Source of the DNA: Diphasiastrum complanatum | Lineage: Eukaryota; Streptophyta; Lycopodiopsida; Lycopodiales; Lycopodiaceae | Direction: 5' to 3' | NCBI GenBank assembly: GCA_029204225.1 | Contig: CM055097.1 | Span: 7,151,676 to 7,215,675 of the forward strand | Length of the DNA: 64,000 nt | Shown: in pieces, positions 11,601 through 23,348 of the stretch | How the letters are laid out: each line of letters starts with the position of its first letter | How positions within the stretch are numbered: position 1 is the first letter of the stretch | The notes under the pieces: generated by a model | What the model saw: only the letters and a program-made list of their open reading frames with translations | The model's database searches: none | Told to the model about the DNA's origin: nothing | Made by a program: the position numbers and the translations under genes

Positions 11601-12024
11601 AATTTTGGCTATTTTTGGACAAAAAAATGACTTAATCTCTTTCTTCCTTCTTGGTGTACTTTCAAGACCTGTTTTTAACCTTAATAGGACTTGAACTCAG
11701 CCTAGATTAATTAGATTCCATGAAACAAATTCAAATCTAATCAATGGCAAATGATCTTGGTAGATTATCCTAGGATCTCCACCAAAAATTACACCAACAG
11801 CTCACAAATTGAATTTTTTTGGATCAAATGAATACCATGCATTAAATGCAGGTTCAGAGGTGCCCACACATGTGGACAGTACGGATTTGGACCCCTACCA
11901 AGTTTGGGATCAAATCTCCTCACCAAAATCAAGATTCTAGCTTGCCCTCTCAATACTAGTTTTTAGCACCAAAACTTGCTAAAAATGGATTTGCATTAGA
12001 TCAATGGCTTATGCTCTTGTACTT

Positions 12025-12037
12025 GGCTCTGATACCA
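12025..12037 (-). other. primer binding site of copia family A
   Basis: On the minus strand the sequence is TGGTATCAGAGCC, the standard plant copia site complementary to initiator tRNA-Met. It directly follows the LTR end at 12038. Confidence 0.9.
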
Positions 12038-12738
12038 TGTGAAAGTACTGTACTTTAGGACCATAAATGGATCTACAAAAGATCCACAAGAGTGATTGGA
12101 TGCTTGCTTAACAATCTATCAAAAAACTAGACACAAAAAAGTTGATCTAGATTGGCAATTTGACAAACAACAAGCATTAACAATCAAAAGCATTGATAAA
12201 CATTGAAATCCGATCCCACACGTGTGTACTACAGGCTGTAGTACGGCCTTCAACCTGAGAAACAAGTAGAAATTGATTTGGTTTCATTTGGATCACAAAA
12301 ACTCAATGTACATAGTGAACTAGCTTGAGATTGCCAATGAGCTCCAAAAATTTTCTTTCTTCTCACTATGGAGAGAGGGAATACATAGCAAATTCGACTT
12401 CCTTCTTGAAGTTAGGTGGATTTCCAGCATGTAATAAGGAAGTTAACTCACTCTCCTTGACCTAAAATGAAACCCTAGTCTATTTCCTAGAGTTATGCTT
12501 GGTAGGTAGCTAGTTGGTCAAATTTTCACCTTAAACTTAGGTGTAGGTCCTATAAAGTAGGGATGACCACCAAATAGACATGACCAACTCTCTTGACTTG
12601 ACCTAACCTACATTAGGATGGGTTTCCCATGTGGCATCATGGCCTCACATGTGTGGGATCCACTTGTGTACACAATTTACACTATTCTACATGGTTTTTG
12701 ATCAAGCTAGATTTGCCAATTTTTGGCAATTCTTCACA
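12038..12738 (-). repeat. complete 5' LTR of copia family A
   Basis: It runs from TGTGAAGAATT to ...ACTTTCACA on the minus strand, 701 bases, with TG...CA ends next to the primer site. It contains CACACGTGTG at 12217-12226. Confidence 0.88.
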
Positions 12739-13551
12739 CCAGGTACTCTTGTATCTTTTCAATAAAGCCCATCTCCTGCCAGTCTTTGTTGAATTGGAAA
12801 AATAATCCATCTTGACTTTAGGCTTGCTACAAATATTGTACCATGCAAGTATGTTGTTCATAAATGCAAAATGCCAATTTTGGCCTAGATAGAACTCGAG
12901 CTACATGGATATGTCACATCTAGAATGATGAGTACAACTTACATATAGTTTATAGACATAGAATTAACAAAATTATGCTTATAGAAAGTCGTGGCAATTC
13001 ACATGCATTAATTGTAAGTGATCCATAGTGACATGCAAGGCATGCACAAAGTGTAATGGACACATGCATGATGATTTGTACATTTCTAGTTAGAACTAGC
13101 ACACTTGGAAAAGGTTGGTAGAGTTTCATGCATGAGAAGTGACAAATGTCACATAGACTCTAGCTTTCACTTTAGATGTCATTATATGATGGATGGATGT
13201 GGTTCTATCTCAAGCTATCTCAAAATCCATAAATATGTGTAGCTCTCCTCATATTTTGTGATGAAGAACCAAAGCTTTGTAGCTATCTCATGCCATTTTG
13301 GATCCACACAATTTTTGCTTGTTATCTCTCTATCTTTCTCTCTCTAACTCGTGCTGAGGCTAATGCTCATTATTGATTTATTGCTATCATATTCTGATGC
13401 TTACCATGCTAGATTGTGGTTAAGCCATATCTTCTGAACTAGATCTTGTTAATCAATCTAGAATCAGGTTACTGTGCTAATCACAAAGCTTAATTGGATC
13501 CATCATACTTGTGGACATTTCTCACACGTGTGAATTTTGAAAATTTTGTCA
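12739..13551 (+). repeat. probable LTR of a second copia element (left end not resolved)
   Basis: The sequence ends in ...TTTTGTCA just before a perfect primer binding site at 13552-13564, so a plus-strand LTR ends at 13551. The LTR start cannot be fixed because no partner LTR is in the window; it may lie between 12900 and 13000. It contains CACACGTGTG at 13523-13532. Confidence 0.5.
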
Positions 13552-13564
13552 TGGTATCAGAGCC
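13552..13564 (+). other. primer binding site, copia element
   Basis: TGGTATCAGAGCC, complementary to initiator tRNA-Met, directly after an LTR-like CA end. Confidence 0.85.
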
Positions 13565-13639
13565 AAATCGAGCTTTGCATGCTAACATTTCTGATTGTAC
13601 AAGAAATTGAGAGCTAATTCAAGCAAAAAAACAATTTTG

Positions 13640-14446
13640 CACTTTTTAGGTTGGGGCATCCTAACTTTAAATCTATGTCTTCTATGTTCAAGAAAGTGAA
13701 GGCAATTGGTCTTCCAAAATCTCTTTCCAAAGATTTCAAGCCTTGTGAGGCTTGTGCTATTGCAAAATCACACAGAAAGCCATATTAGAAGTCTTTTATA
13801 AGACTACTCATCATTTGGAACTTATACACTCGATGTACATTTTTCCTTTTCTAAAAGTATTGGTGGTGCAACATGTTTTGTCACCTTTATTGATGACTTT
13901 ACTATATATACTTAGTTGTATCTACTTTCTTCAAAGGATATGGTTTTTTATCACTTCCTAATCTTCAAAGCTTATGTCGAGAAACAATTTTCTCTCAAAG
14001 TTAAAGGTCTAATGACTTCAATGATCTTTGTGATCGATGTGGGATTAAAAGACAATTTACGCAAGCTCATACTCCTGCCCTCAATGGTGTAGCTGAGCAC
14101 AAGAATTGTACGATTGTGGAAAGTGCCAGATCCATGCTAGTTGAGATGAAACTACCAAAAGATTTTTGGTCAGAAGCATGCAGTACGGTAGTCTATCTTC
14201 AAAATAGAAGTCCTACCATTGCCATACCAAAGATAACACCTGAGGAAGCATTCACGAAGAAGAAGCCAAAGGTGAACCACTTGCGAATCTTTGGATGTAA
14301 GGCCTTTGTACACATTCCTAAGGAAGAGAGACGTAAACTCGATGTGAAAGCTATCAAGTGTATATTCCTAGGATATGACGAACGTTTGAAGGGCTATAGA
14401 TGTTTTGATCCAGTGGAAAACAAAATCCGTCCATTGAGGTTCGCAT
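13640..14446 (+). pseudogene. copia GAG-pre-integrase and integrase fragment
   Basis: The text starts with an L-G-H-P-N-F motif and CEACAIAKSHRKP, the zinc-binding pre-integrase part. It continues in shifted frames through a decayed core. From about 14047 it is open again: AHTPALNGVAEHKN, ARSMLVEMKLPKDFW, FGCKAFVHIPKEERRKLD and KCIFLGYDE, the end of a copia integrase. The gag expected between the primer site and 13640 is missing, so this is an internally deleted relic. Frameshifts and stops rule out a working enzyme. Confidence 0.8.
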
Positions 14447-14570
14447 AGCTTTTTATTTGTTCTATGACCAACATAGGTTGTAGCTAAGTTTGTCGAGCAC
14501 ATTTAGTTTTATGTGTCAACTATTTTAATGGGTCTATGCTTAGCATAAGTACATAGTATTTTTTAAGATT

Positions 14571-15131
14571 ATGATGTCAAGTAGTTCTACCTCTTCTATT
14601 CCAGTAGTTGTAACTCAATACATTGCAACAAGTGCATCATCTTCATCTGATATTCCCAATGAAAGCTTTTTTTATAAAGCCACTCTTGATTCTCAGCATG
14701 TTTTCATAAATGATGTGGCATCATCATCATTTACCCGTTCATCTTCTGAAATTCCTCATGCAAGTACTTTTCAAGAAATGACACCTATAACTCAACTTGT
14801 GTCAAATCTTTTGACCTCGTCCTCCTCTTCAGATACAGGCTCTGCACAATTAGAACATTTTTCTTTTGAACAAGTTGAATCATTGAGTGATGAGTCAAAA
14901 GCTTCAATTCACTCAGTTACTGATTCTAGTAAATCAACAGATCCACGTAAGTCTATTGATTCGCGACGTTCAAGCTTTTCTCATGTTCGTCGTGTTGAAT
15001 CTAAAAGGGCTATATTTATTGAAAATTTAGAGCCTTTTGAAGGTCCAAACATCCTGAGGTTGGAGCCAGAATTCCGAGTCATGAAATTCCAACACCTTCT
15101 CAACCAGTTCAAGCACCTACTAGTGTCATAG
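14571..15131 (+). other. serine-rich ORF of unknown nature
   Basis: This 186-codon frame is rich in Ser, Thr and acidic residues in its first 130 residues and has no recognised domain. It lies just after the integrase fragment at 13640-14446 and may be the low-complexity linker that precedes reverse transcriptase in copia polyproteins, but no reverse transcriptase follows. A neighbouring frame is open at the 3' end, suggesting a frameshift near 15030. Confidence 0.35.
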
Positions 15132-15280
15132 ATTCAATTTATAGATCAGACTCCAAACAAAAAGAAAAATACAAGAGAGACTTGAGATCTTCACCTGATT
15201 TAACGAATCGTCAAAAATAGTTGATTACAAAATCTGAGATTTGAAATGTACGAAATATTATTTGCTGCTCATCATGCTGT

Positions 15281-17813
15281 TTGCAAAAACTGAATATTAG
15301 AGAAATTGAAGAATTAAGATCAAACTTCTTTTTACGAAGTAAGGATGAGAGAAATTACTATTTGTGTGCAACAGTGAGGCCGGACAAAAACTCCTTTTCG
15401 TATTTTTTAAATGCTTTGGAGGTTTGTCGCAAAGCTTACAAAGCAGTTCACACAATCGAAAACTCACGGCTTCAACGAATGCATGCACGACTTCAGAAAG
15501 ACCCAACATTACAGGGATCCTTATAGGGTCGAATTGTTTCTCCAGATGTTTTAAATGCAACTGCTTGGCTAAAGCATTTCATAGATGTGCATGGAAAGAA
15601 ATTGCCTATTTCCTTATATTTTCACTTGCCGGATAATTTTACAAAATTAGAAATATTTTTTATGTACAAAGAGTTTGCCAGAACAAAAAATGTTCCCTAT
15701 TTGAGTTACTCATATTTTCTTAGAATTTGGAAAAGAGATTTTGGACTGGTAAAGATTCCCAAAGAAACACGAATGACAGTATGATCCACTTGCGAGTTGT
15801 TAAAGTCTGCAAAACAACTTGCAAAGACTAATGATGAGAAAGGAAAATATTAATCAAGTTTGTCATTCATTTTAATACTTTCTGTTTTAAAAAATTTAAG
15901 TTGCAATATTTTTTAATATCATTATAGTATGATCTTTATTCTATTAAATAAGTGAATCATTGTATTTTCAGTGGATGCTGCAAAAGTCCTTCAACTACAC
16001 AGAGATCAACAAACAGTTGAAAGACAAAAGTTGGCCAAGCATTGAAAGAAATGTTTGGAATGTCCACAAGAATATATGGGCCTTGTTACTGATGGCATGG
16101 ATCAGAAGAAAACAATGTGGCCTCATTTTGTCAAAGTGCCCAAAAATTTGAACAAGGCGGATTTTATTCAGGTTCATCTCGTTGGAGCACTTGTGTTTAA
16201 TGGCACTTTGGAGTCCAAGGTCTTTTTTAATTATTCCAATGTTCGAAATGATCAAAATTTGACATCACCATTGTACATAAGTTAATTTGCGAATTTGGTG
16301 AAAATCTTTTAGAAATACTTTATTTGAAACTTGACAACACTGTTGGAAAAATAAAAACCAAACTGTTTTGGCATACTTGTCCATGCTAGCAGAGAAATTT
16401 TTTTTCAAAAAAGTAAAAATAAGATTTTTGTTGGTAGGACAGCACCAGTTTAAAATCAATTGTAACGAATCAGACATTATATTATTATGGGGCAAACTAT
16501 TTTCAAATTCAGTTTCATGGCTACCTCTTGAAGGAGTTCGATTTTTGCTTAACATTCCATCAACTCAAATCAAGCTTGTTGTGTTGTCTCCCTTGAAGTC
16601 CTTGCTAGAAGAACAAAAGGTGCAAAGAGAACATCGTGAGATTGATCCAATTGCCTCATTAAATTTTTTGGAATCAAGTATTCAAGCAGCTTATCATTTT
16701 TTTGATGAGATTGATCAGCATTGGTGGATGGACTTTTTCGAGGAACAAAAAAATAGTTTGTTCGATTTCGAACATACATCAACAACTGAAGAATTTCATT
16801 GGCCTCATAAATTAGGAACATCAACTACAACTGTCGAACCTTCAGATCTTCCTCGAGATAATAATTTCTTGTAGCTTGTGCAAGGTGAGGATGTTGGGAT
16901 GGCAAAGTGGAGCCACAGCCCACGCTCAAAGAAATCCCATAAATAGAAGTGGGACTTTGTTCAAAGTGGATATAAGTGGTAAATGTCCAAGTGTTTAATG
17001 TCCCCTGGTACCAGCCCCTTTGCGGGTAAGGGGGAGCACTTGGATTCGTGGGTGGCTAGGCGTCCGAGGACGGGATCCCGGAACGCGGCTCACGGAAAGG
17101 GGCAAAAGGCTCCATGATTTTGGTGCAACCTCTAAACCAAAAAGGTTAAGTTGCATCATGGTGCAACCTCTGAACTAGAAAGGTTAAGTTGTATCTGTTG
17201 AAGGCCCACCGAATTCCTACAGAGGAACGTGAAATTTATGTGGGCTCAAGGAAGAATAGGCAAAGTGTAAAAGCTGCAAAAATGAAATGGCACGGTGAAT
17301 TGAACGAAATCCAAATTGGAAGCCTTGTTGCACTTCTAGCTTCAGAAAACAATGAAGGACATCCATTTTGGATTGCCAAAGTACTTGGTAAGTACTACGT
17401 GTCCATTGGTTGCGCACCACTTCAACGAATGCTTTTTTGGGAAGGTACGAACTCGAAATGTTGCAAGTAGATCCAAAGGGCAAGAGAAAGAGATTGTCAA
17501 AAAATCAACCAAGAGTCGACTATTTGAATCTACAAGATGTAGATGTTTTGGCATTTAATTTTGAATTAACAATGACCAATCATCTACGAAAGTCAACTAT
17601 ATCTATATTGAAAGAACGACTTGATTATTGAAAAATCATCATCCTCCACTCGTCATCAACATAGAAAGGCTGATTTACAAGGTTTTTTGTCAACATTAGA
17701 CGCAGATTCTGAGGAAGATATGCCAGTTGACTCTGATGAAGAAGACGGGTCCTCCACTTCATCAGCTGAAACGAGAGTGTTGAGAATATGTCAAGTTCTG
17801 AATTGAGAGGCAT
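15281..17813 (+). pseudogene. broken gene resembling DUF7869-type proteins
   Basis: Conserved-looking blocks lie in order on the plus strand but in different frames. They are NALEVCRKAYKAVHTI (about 15400), PYLSYSYFLRIWKRDFGL (15690), ELLKSAKQLAKT (15800), VTDGMDQKKTMWPHF (16085), LKLDNTVGK (16325), a disrupted LVG-H/Q segment (16425), HPFWIAKVLG (17360) and an acidic tail (17700-17800). The D-G-M-D-Q-x-K-T motif, followed by L-x-L-D-N-T and a G-H-x-H-E-D-like site, is the pattern I recall for DUF7869 proteins. An intron seems preserved at about 15856-15969, with acceptor TTTTCAG. At least three frameshifts and several stops disable it. The function of the family is not known to me; the spaced acidic residues would also suit an RNase H-fold nuclease or transposase. 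Confidence 0.45.
16880..17196 (+). repeat. GC-rich insertion with a 38-bp tandem repeat
   Basis: This block interrupts the DUF7869-like text and is much richer in GC than its surroundings (for example CCGAGGACGGGATCCCGGAA near 17067). It contains a 6-bp stem, CCCCTT/AAGGGG, around 17016-17035. It ends in two direct copies of GGTGCAACCTCTRAAC... at about 17121-17158 and 17159-17196. It looks like a small non-autonomous insertion, but the class is not recognised. Confidence 0.4.
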
Positions 17814-18139
17814 CCGTGAAAATTCCTTAGAATATGTACTTTAAAAAGAAGAATGTGCAAATATAATTTAAGTTGTTTTGCATTTCAATGGGATTTCGAG
17901 TTTCAAAAATCATTTGTTATCTTGAATTATTATTTCATTTGTAATTATGATGGTTTTATGAAATTTGCAACAAAAAACTTGTTGTTCTTTATTCAAAATA
18001 TGCAATTTTTTTTGGCTTTTTTTAAAAACAGAATTTAGAGATTTATTAAAAAAATCCATGATTTTGGCCTACAACTAGGACCTTAAAAAAACACCAAAAA
18101 AGATTACTCTTTTTCAGGTCAAAGTCCCAAAACAAATGT

Positions 18140-18930
18140 CATCGTGTTAATGGGGTACCGATGATCTTATGCATACCTATGTTTAATGTATCCCTCTCTT
18201 TCTTCAAGTGATATGACCTTGGGATTGGGACTTTTCTAATTTGAACTTGCTTAAAAGCTTCTCTAATAAGTTTAAATATTGTTCCATATGCTTCCCTACT
18301 AATACCTGCAAAATCACAAGCACCCTGAACTATAGTCTTATCTAAATAAATTTGAATGTCCACCATCAAAGACTCTATTATTTTGCACTTAACATTTGAA
18401 CTGTTCATCATGAGACACTCAGTGGATTTGCCAGTCAATATTGAGCCCAATGACATTCCAACTGAAGCATTGTCCTTAATATTCAGAGGAGCTACTAATG
18501 CAAATCTGCAAAAAAATGGATAGTTAGCTAAATATCACCGTAGCTGAAATAAATCCATATGTTATTGATCAAGTTACAAAAATCTTAATATGCTTACTTG
18601 AATGCACAAATCCTTCTATTTCGATAACCTCCTTTTGAAAGAGTTTGAATATCCTTGCAACTTTGTCGCTTTCGCTTCTTATTCCCAGCCTTCTTCTTAG
18701 CCAATTCCACATCCTTCAGTAATTGTAAGTTATCAATTCAAATAGATTGTAAGATTGATTACATTTGCTCTAGTTCTGATTTGATATCGATTGTTATCTT
18801 TTGTAATGATTCATGATTTCTTTTAAGTTGTTCATTTTCCTCTAAGGTCTTTTGGAGAAAACAATCTCTATTCTGACAAAAAGAGGATATCTGTATCAAC
18901 TCACATCCTAAAAAGTGATTTTTCTTTTAT
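18140..18930 (-). pseudogene. unnamed spliced gene family, copy 1 (truncated)
   Basis: Read on the minus strand, a coiled-coil-like, Lys/Glu-rich segment (about 18850-18720) is followed by KDIQTLSKGG and a GTAAGC donor at about 18598. After a short intron comes an open frame of about 105 codons (18456-18139) with SLGSILTGKSTECLMM, ISREAYGTIFKLIREAF and KVPIPRSYHLKKERDTLNIG. It ends at MHKIIGTP, where similarity to the copy at 43151-44545 stops, so the 3' part is lost. No protein family is recognised. The gene model is supported by comparison of the two copies. Confidence 0.5.
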
Positions 18931-18959
18931 ATAAAACTGATTTTCATGATTCTTCAATC

Positions 18960-19478
18960 TCTCACAATATCCTAGTAATCCAGTATGCCCATTGCATATC
19001 CATGTAACTAGATTAGTTATTGAAGAGAATGTGGGATGAGTCAAAGTATTAGGATCTTTCAGCATGATAGATCAATCCAATTGAATCTACCAATAACTTA
19101 GCTAGCCCTACATGAATCTAACTCCATAGAATACTATGGTCCTATATGCATGTTACATCATCTAGCAGATTTAAGATGTACACAAGCAACAGGATATTCA
19201 AAGTAGATCCTTCTACCTCAATTGGAAGCCTCTACAAGAAAACAGAAAATTATGAATGAGTTCGCACTAGTTCCTAGCATCTTTACCAAAATCGAATATG
19301 TAGAAGAGCACTCTACCACCAATTTTGAAAAGCATGCCAAAACATCGGAATTAGCAAAACTCCAATTCGAATTTCTCTTGGGAAATCAGCACTCCAAATC
19401 GGGATGTAAATCCAAGTGTTTCTACTTCCATTCCGATGTAGAGCTTGTCTCCATCCCATCCAAGACCGCATATTAGCC
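18960..19478. other. probable internal sequence of an LTR element, no domain seen
   Basis: It lies on the internal side of the primer site at 19479-19492. The plus-strand frame at 19222-19476 has no recognised family and is probably a shadow. Nothing else is supported. Confidence 0.35.
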
Positions 19479-19982
19479 GGACTCTGATACCAATGTAAAG
19501 ACCACTAGGGAAAACCCCTAAAATGAGGATAGGAAAACAGAAGAGAGACAATGGAGAAAAACCACCCAACCAGTCCTAGATCCCTCCTAGAGAATCCTCC
19601 TAGATCTAGCCCCCAAGCCATGCCATGTGATAGCAAGAGGAGAAGAGCTCAACAGGTAACCTAGACCAAAGTTGTCGACAAGATAATCTCTACCTCAATA
19701 TATAGAGAGTAGGATCCTGTGCATGAGACCATGCAATCCCCATGCAGGTCAACTATAAATAGATCACAACTCTTCATGCATACCGCCTGCCTATATCAGT
19801 CACACGTACATGCACTACTCCATATGTCTCAATTAGAGCGTCTGGGTCCTCTTAAGGTCATTAGTCACCAACAGGCCTCTATGTGGAATAAAATCTAGGC
19901 ATGACCAATAATCTCGAACACTGGAGGGTCGGTCTACCATATTAGGAACATTCCATGTCCATAGTTGAATATGCCCGTAACA
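19479..19982 (-). repeat. copia-type LTR with primer binding site
   Basis: On the minus strand the LTR begins TGTTACGGGCATATT at 19982 and ends TGGTCTTTACA at 19494. It is followed by TGGTATCAGAGTCC (19492-19479), the tRNA-Met-type primer site with one change. The LTR is about 489 bases. No partner LTR or coding region of the same element is seen nearby. Confidence 0.7.
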
Positions 19983-20578
19983 CTATGAATTTAAAGTGAT
20001 CATATAAATAAGCCATGTATTTAGAGTACAATTCACAAAGTAGTTACACATGTTCACAATGTCATGCATTACAAACGTGTCATATGAGCTCATAGATACC
20101 ACTTTTTTGTTCTACGTCTCTACAAATGAGGGAGAAACAGTTTGTCAAGCTGCCTCCATGCTGCCCTCTTTTGGAGGATTAAAACTACCAAGGAATCTAG
20201 AAATTACAAGGGAAAATAATTGAATCTATTCCTACTGCATCATGGCTGTTTGTGGGCGCCATACCCTTTAATGCTCTTGGCCTCTTTGGATTCCAAGGCT
20301 CAACAAAAGGGAAATCCTAACTACAGTGGCTTAAGGACCGTGGTATCGAAATCTAACACCTATTTTGTGGGCTGCACCCAAGAGAGAAGAAAGAGGAGGG
20401 AGACAAACTATGAAAGAGCTTTGAAGTCATTCTTCTTAAGCAAAACACTAAAAACCTGCACATGAAATTAGTATTTCTATGGCAAGAGAGGATACTATGT
20501 ACGTCTAGCGATCTAGGCATCAAGCATACATAGTAGAGAAACAAGCATCAACAGATAAAATGGAAACACTCGCCTCAC

Positions 20579-20580
<2 letters not shown>
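19983..20580. other. intergenic, no gene seen
   Basis: Short unsupported ORFs only; no domains or element ends recognised. Confidence 0.4.

Positions 20581-20665
<85 letters not shown>
20581..20665 (+). repeat. (CT)42 microsatellite
   Basis: Uninterrupted CT dinucleotides. Confidence 0.95.
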
Positions 20666-20668
<3 letters not shown>

Positions 20669-21180
20669 GCATTCATATAAAAAGGAAAAATGAGGGAACT
20701 CAACTCTTTGATTGCAGAAACAAAATTTGAGAACATAAGATACAAAGGATTTGGCCCTTATATAGTTGGGTCCAAATGAGTTGAAGTGGCACTTTTCTAT
20801 TGGCTCATTTCTAGACTTAATAGTCTAAGTTAACTTGTTTTTCTTTATTTTGGCAAGTAGCTTGACTTTACATAGTTTTTGTCGTATTTCCCTATTGGGC
20901 CACACCATCTATTGTGCTTCAAAGCACTTTAAACCAAAAATTATCTATTTACTCTATTTTACACTTTGAGGTGTTTTTATAATATTTTGTGCTTTGCGCA
21001 ATACAAGTGCACCATTGGTGTCTAGCTTTCATTTAATTACATTACTTACAAAATGGAGGCTATGCGAGCCCTACGTATTATGTCTCGTGCATTGGGGCAT
21101 GCACCGTACATGGCCAACATGCCCTCCACACTAATTGGGCACTAGTCTCATAGTGCCATGTTGTATGCCACCTTGGTGGA
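20666..21180. other. intergenic, no gene seen
   Basis: AT-rich; no supported ORF or element end. Confidence 0.4.
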
Positions 21181-21300
21181 GGTGAAGTTGTTGATGTGGC
21201 TGATGAAGCATTTGATATGGCTGATGAAGCTGTTGATGTGGCTAATGGAGCTTTTGTTGTTTTGGGTGAAGTTGTTGATGTGGCTAATGAAGCTTCAGGT
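21181..21300 (+). repeat. coding-like minisatellite (GTTGATGTGGCTRATGRAGC)
   Basis: Imperfect units of about 27-30 bases with the core GATGTGGCT(A/G)ATG recur four to five times. The 63-codon frame across them reads repeats of (V/M)DVAxEA without interruption. A larger repeat of GGTGAAGTTGTTGATGTGGCT occurs at its start and at about 21270. No protein family is recognised, so this may be chance openness of a repeat without stops. Confidence 0.55.
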
Positions 21301-21667
21301 GTTCTTCCAGAGTTACTAAGAATCTCTGGCAAAATCCCCAGGCTCCCCATAGTTGTAACAGGTTTGCTCGTCTTACTTTGTCGGTGATCCGTTGGTTTTT
21401 GCTGGATGGATTGTGGATCTACATGGAGCTGCTTGGAGCCGGTTGAATCTGGAGCATTGATGATTGGAAGTACGAAATGGGTGAGATTGTTGCTGAGTTG
21501 ATGATGTCAATGAGCTGGTGTGTTGATGGCAATGATCTTGAATGCTGAATGGTGAAAGTGAAGATGCAAAAGGGGAGGGACAAGAGGGAAAAAAGAGATG
21601 CACAGAGAAATCTAAAGAAGATGGCCTTCTTCTTCTTTTTTAAAGCCCTTCTAAACGACAGAGTAAT

Positions 21668-21685
21668 GGGGGGGGGGGGGGGGGG
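21668..21685 (+). repeat. run of 18 G
   Basis: An uninterrupted G18 tract, followed by TGTGCC. It could fold into a G-quadruplex and is also a place where assemblies often err. Confidence 0.9.
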
Positions 21686-21776
21686 TGTGCCAGGAATGGC
21701 AAGAGAATAACAATTGCCTAGAGTAAAATGAATGAAATATATGAATTTGAAAGTTTAAAAAGGAAACTTTTTTTGG

Positions 21777-22123
21777 CAACCTCTAGTTTGAAATACCAAT
21801 CATTGGCAAAATTAGCGAGGCACAAGTTGAAGTACAAAGTCTTTCTCATCGATTGGTCATCATTCATTCCACAAGTCTCGTAGGCTTCTACTTACATCTG
21901 GAGAAACTCGGTAGGGTCACCTTGGCCGTTAAAACTTAGGTAGCTCTATTTTAGGAAGACCTCCGTTATGAGCTAGGGAATTCCCAATGTTTGCCATGAT
22001 TGGAATTACCATTGGGGGAATTGGTTGTGCTAGGTCTACAATCTCTAATACACTAGATCTAGTGGATGCTAAAGATCGTGGAGGTCGGAGTCTTGCAACT
22101 CTTTTTCCTAATCGTAATTGCAT
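21777..22123 (-). pseudogene. gypsy-type gag fragment
   Basis: On the minus strand the frame has LPKIELPKF, then, after one frame shift, a stretch like F-x-G-x-x-D-P-T-E-F-L, EAYETCGM and LANFANDWYF. This is the N-terminal capsid pattern of Ty3/gypsy gag in plants. A stop and a frameshift near 21945 show decay, and no pol of the same element adjoins it. Confidence 0.6.
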
Positions 22124-22139
22124 TCAGATCGAGACGTGA

Positions 22140-23348
22140 AGGCAACAATATTTTATATTCTTAATATTTTCTGAATGTTTTTGGGATTTGATATTTTAGG
22201 CACTTCGATCAAATCACCTTTGGGCAATAATGCTGGCGTGCTCTATGTTTTTTGGGATTTTAAAAAGTTTTTGACTTGTTTTTGGATTTTCTATCTTTTC
22301 TAGAGCAATTAGTCAAAAATAGCACAAATCAAGCACCTGCAATCACAAATCCATCCAAGATCTTATTCGCAGATGAAGGCACTTGTAATTACAGATCCTT
22401 CCAAGATCGTGATATTTGGATGTTCACTCTACGGGGTGGTTGTTAGGTACTCAATCAATCTGTGCACTAGCCCACTATTTTCTCTTTTTTTTTTTTCATT
22501 TTTTGATATATATTATTTTTAAAAGGAAAAGACAATCTAATGAAGAATCTTCCTATTGTCAAGGCCTGATTAAGAATCTACTTGTTCGTCATTGTCCTTG
22601 ATAGAACAAATGGAACTTAGGCAATAACAAGATCTAAGATCGAAAAAGTGTAATAGCGCTTGAAAGTATAGATGCTAGACTTGAAGAGAATCTAGGTACT
22701 ATATTGGCCGTTCATCAAGATCAAGACCTGATGGTTGGTCAACGATCAAATCTAGTTCGGAGGATGAATGCCCCTCTGTTGAAGATTTCAATTTGTTCAA
22801 AAGCTATGAAAGGAACTGATTGGATAATGTAAAACAACGTAAATGGATGATGGGTGCACTGTAGTCAGATCTTCTTGATATCCAATTTGGTTGTTATCAA
22901 GGTAGATCTGATGCTTGGGTCTCACAAATGGTTGGTCAATATACAACCCAAACCAACATGATGCTAGTCCTTGCATGTTACTACATTGCATTCACTATCC
23001 TACGGAAACAAGTAACGATGGATACACAACAATGTCGTATCCTAGGAGACCTAAAAAGTGAAACATAGATTATCGCCTAGCCTCTGCATGGTCAATGGTC
23101 TAAATTTGTCTATCTCAGTCACACTAGAATGGGTTCTAGATCCAGTTCTTAGGTTAACTTTAGATTAGAAGGGTTCAATGGCCGCAAAGCCCCCGCAAAT
23201 GTCATTGATTGAACTTTATAATTAAGGTTACAAATCTAAGTCTTGATCACTAGACGAAACAATCAAAATGAGAAATAAAAACTACATATCTATACTAGAA
23301 AGGTCTTTTCACTTTCTAATTGTTGTTCCCTGGCTCAGATGGGATTGA
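22140..23348. other. intergenic, no gene seen
   Basis: On the minus strand this would be the leader of the gag fragment at 21777-22123. A local partial duplication involving CACAAATCCATCCAAGATC and CAGATCCTTCCAAGATC lies at 22340-22410. No primer site or LTR end is recognised. Confidence 0.35.

Larger units (their letters stand above)
8335..12738 (-). mobile_element. Ty1/copia retrotransposon, family A (deleted, non-autonomous)
   Basis: Read on the minus strand the order is 5' LTR (12738-12038), primer binding site (12037-12025), leader with a 172-bp duplication, gag-protease (11232-9691), an integrase tail (9694-8936), a purine-rich tract before 8870, and a 3' LTR (8869-8335). Reverse transcriptase and RNase H are absent and the integrase core is missing, so it could move only with help. 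Over the shared 535 bases the LTRs differ at about five positions by eye, which suggests a fairly recent insertion. The 3' LTR lacks about 165 bases of its far end, so no target duplication can be read. Confidence 0.85.
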
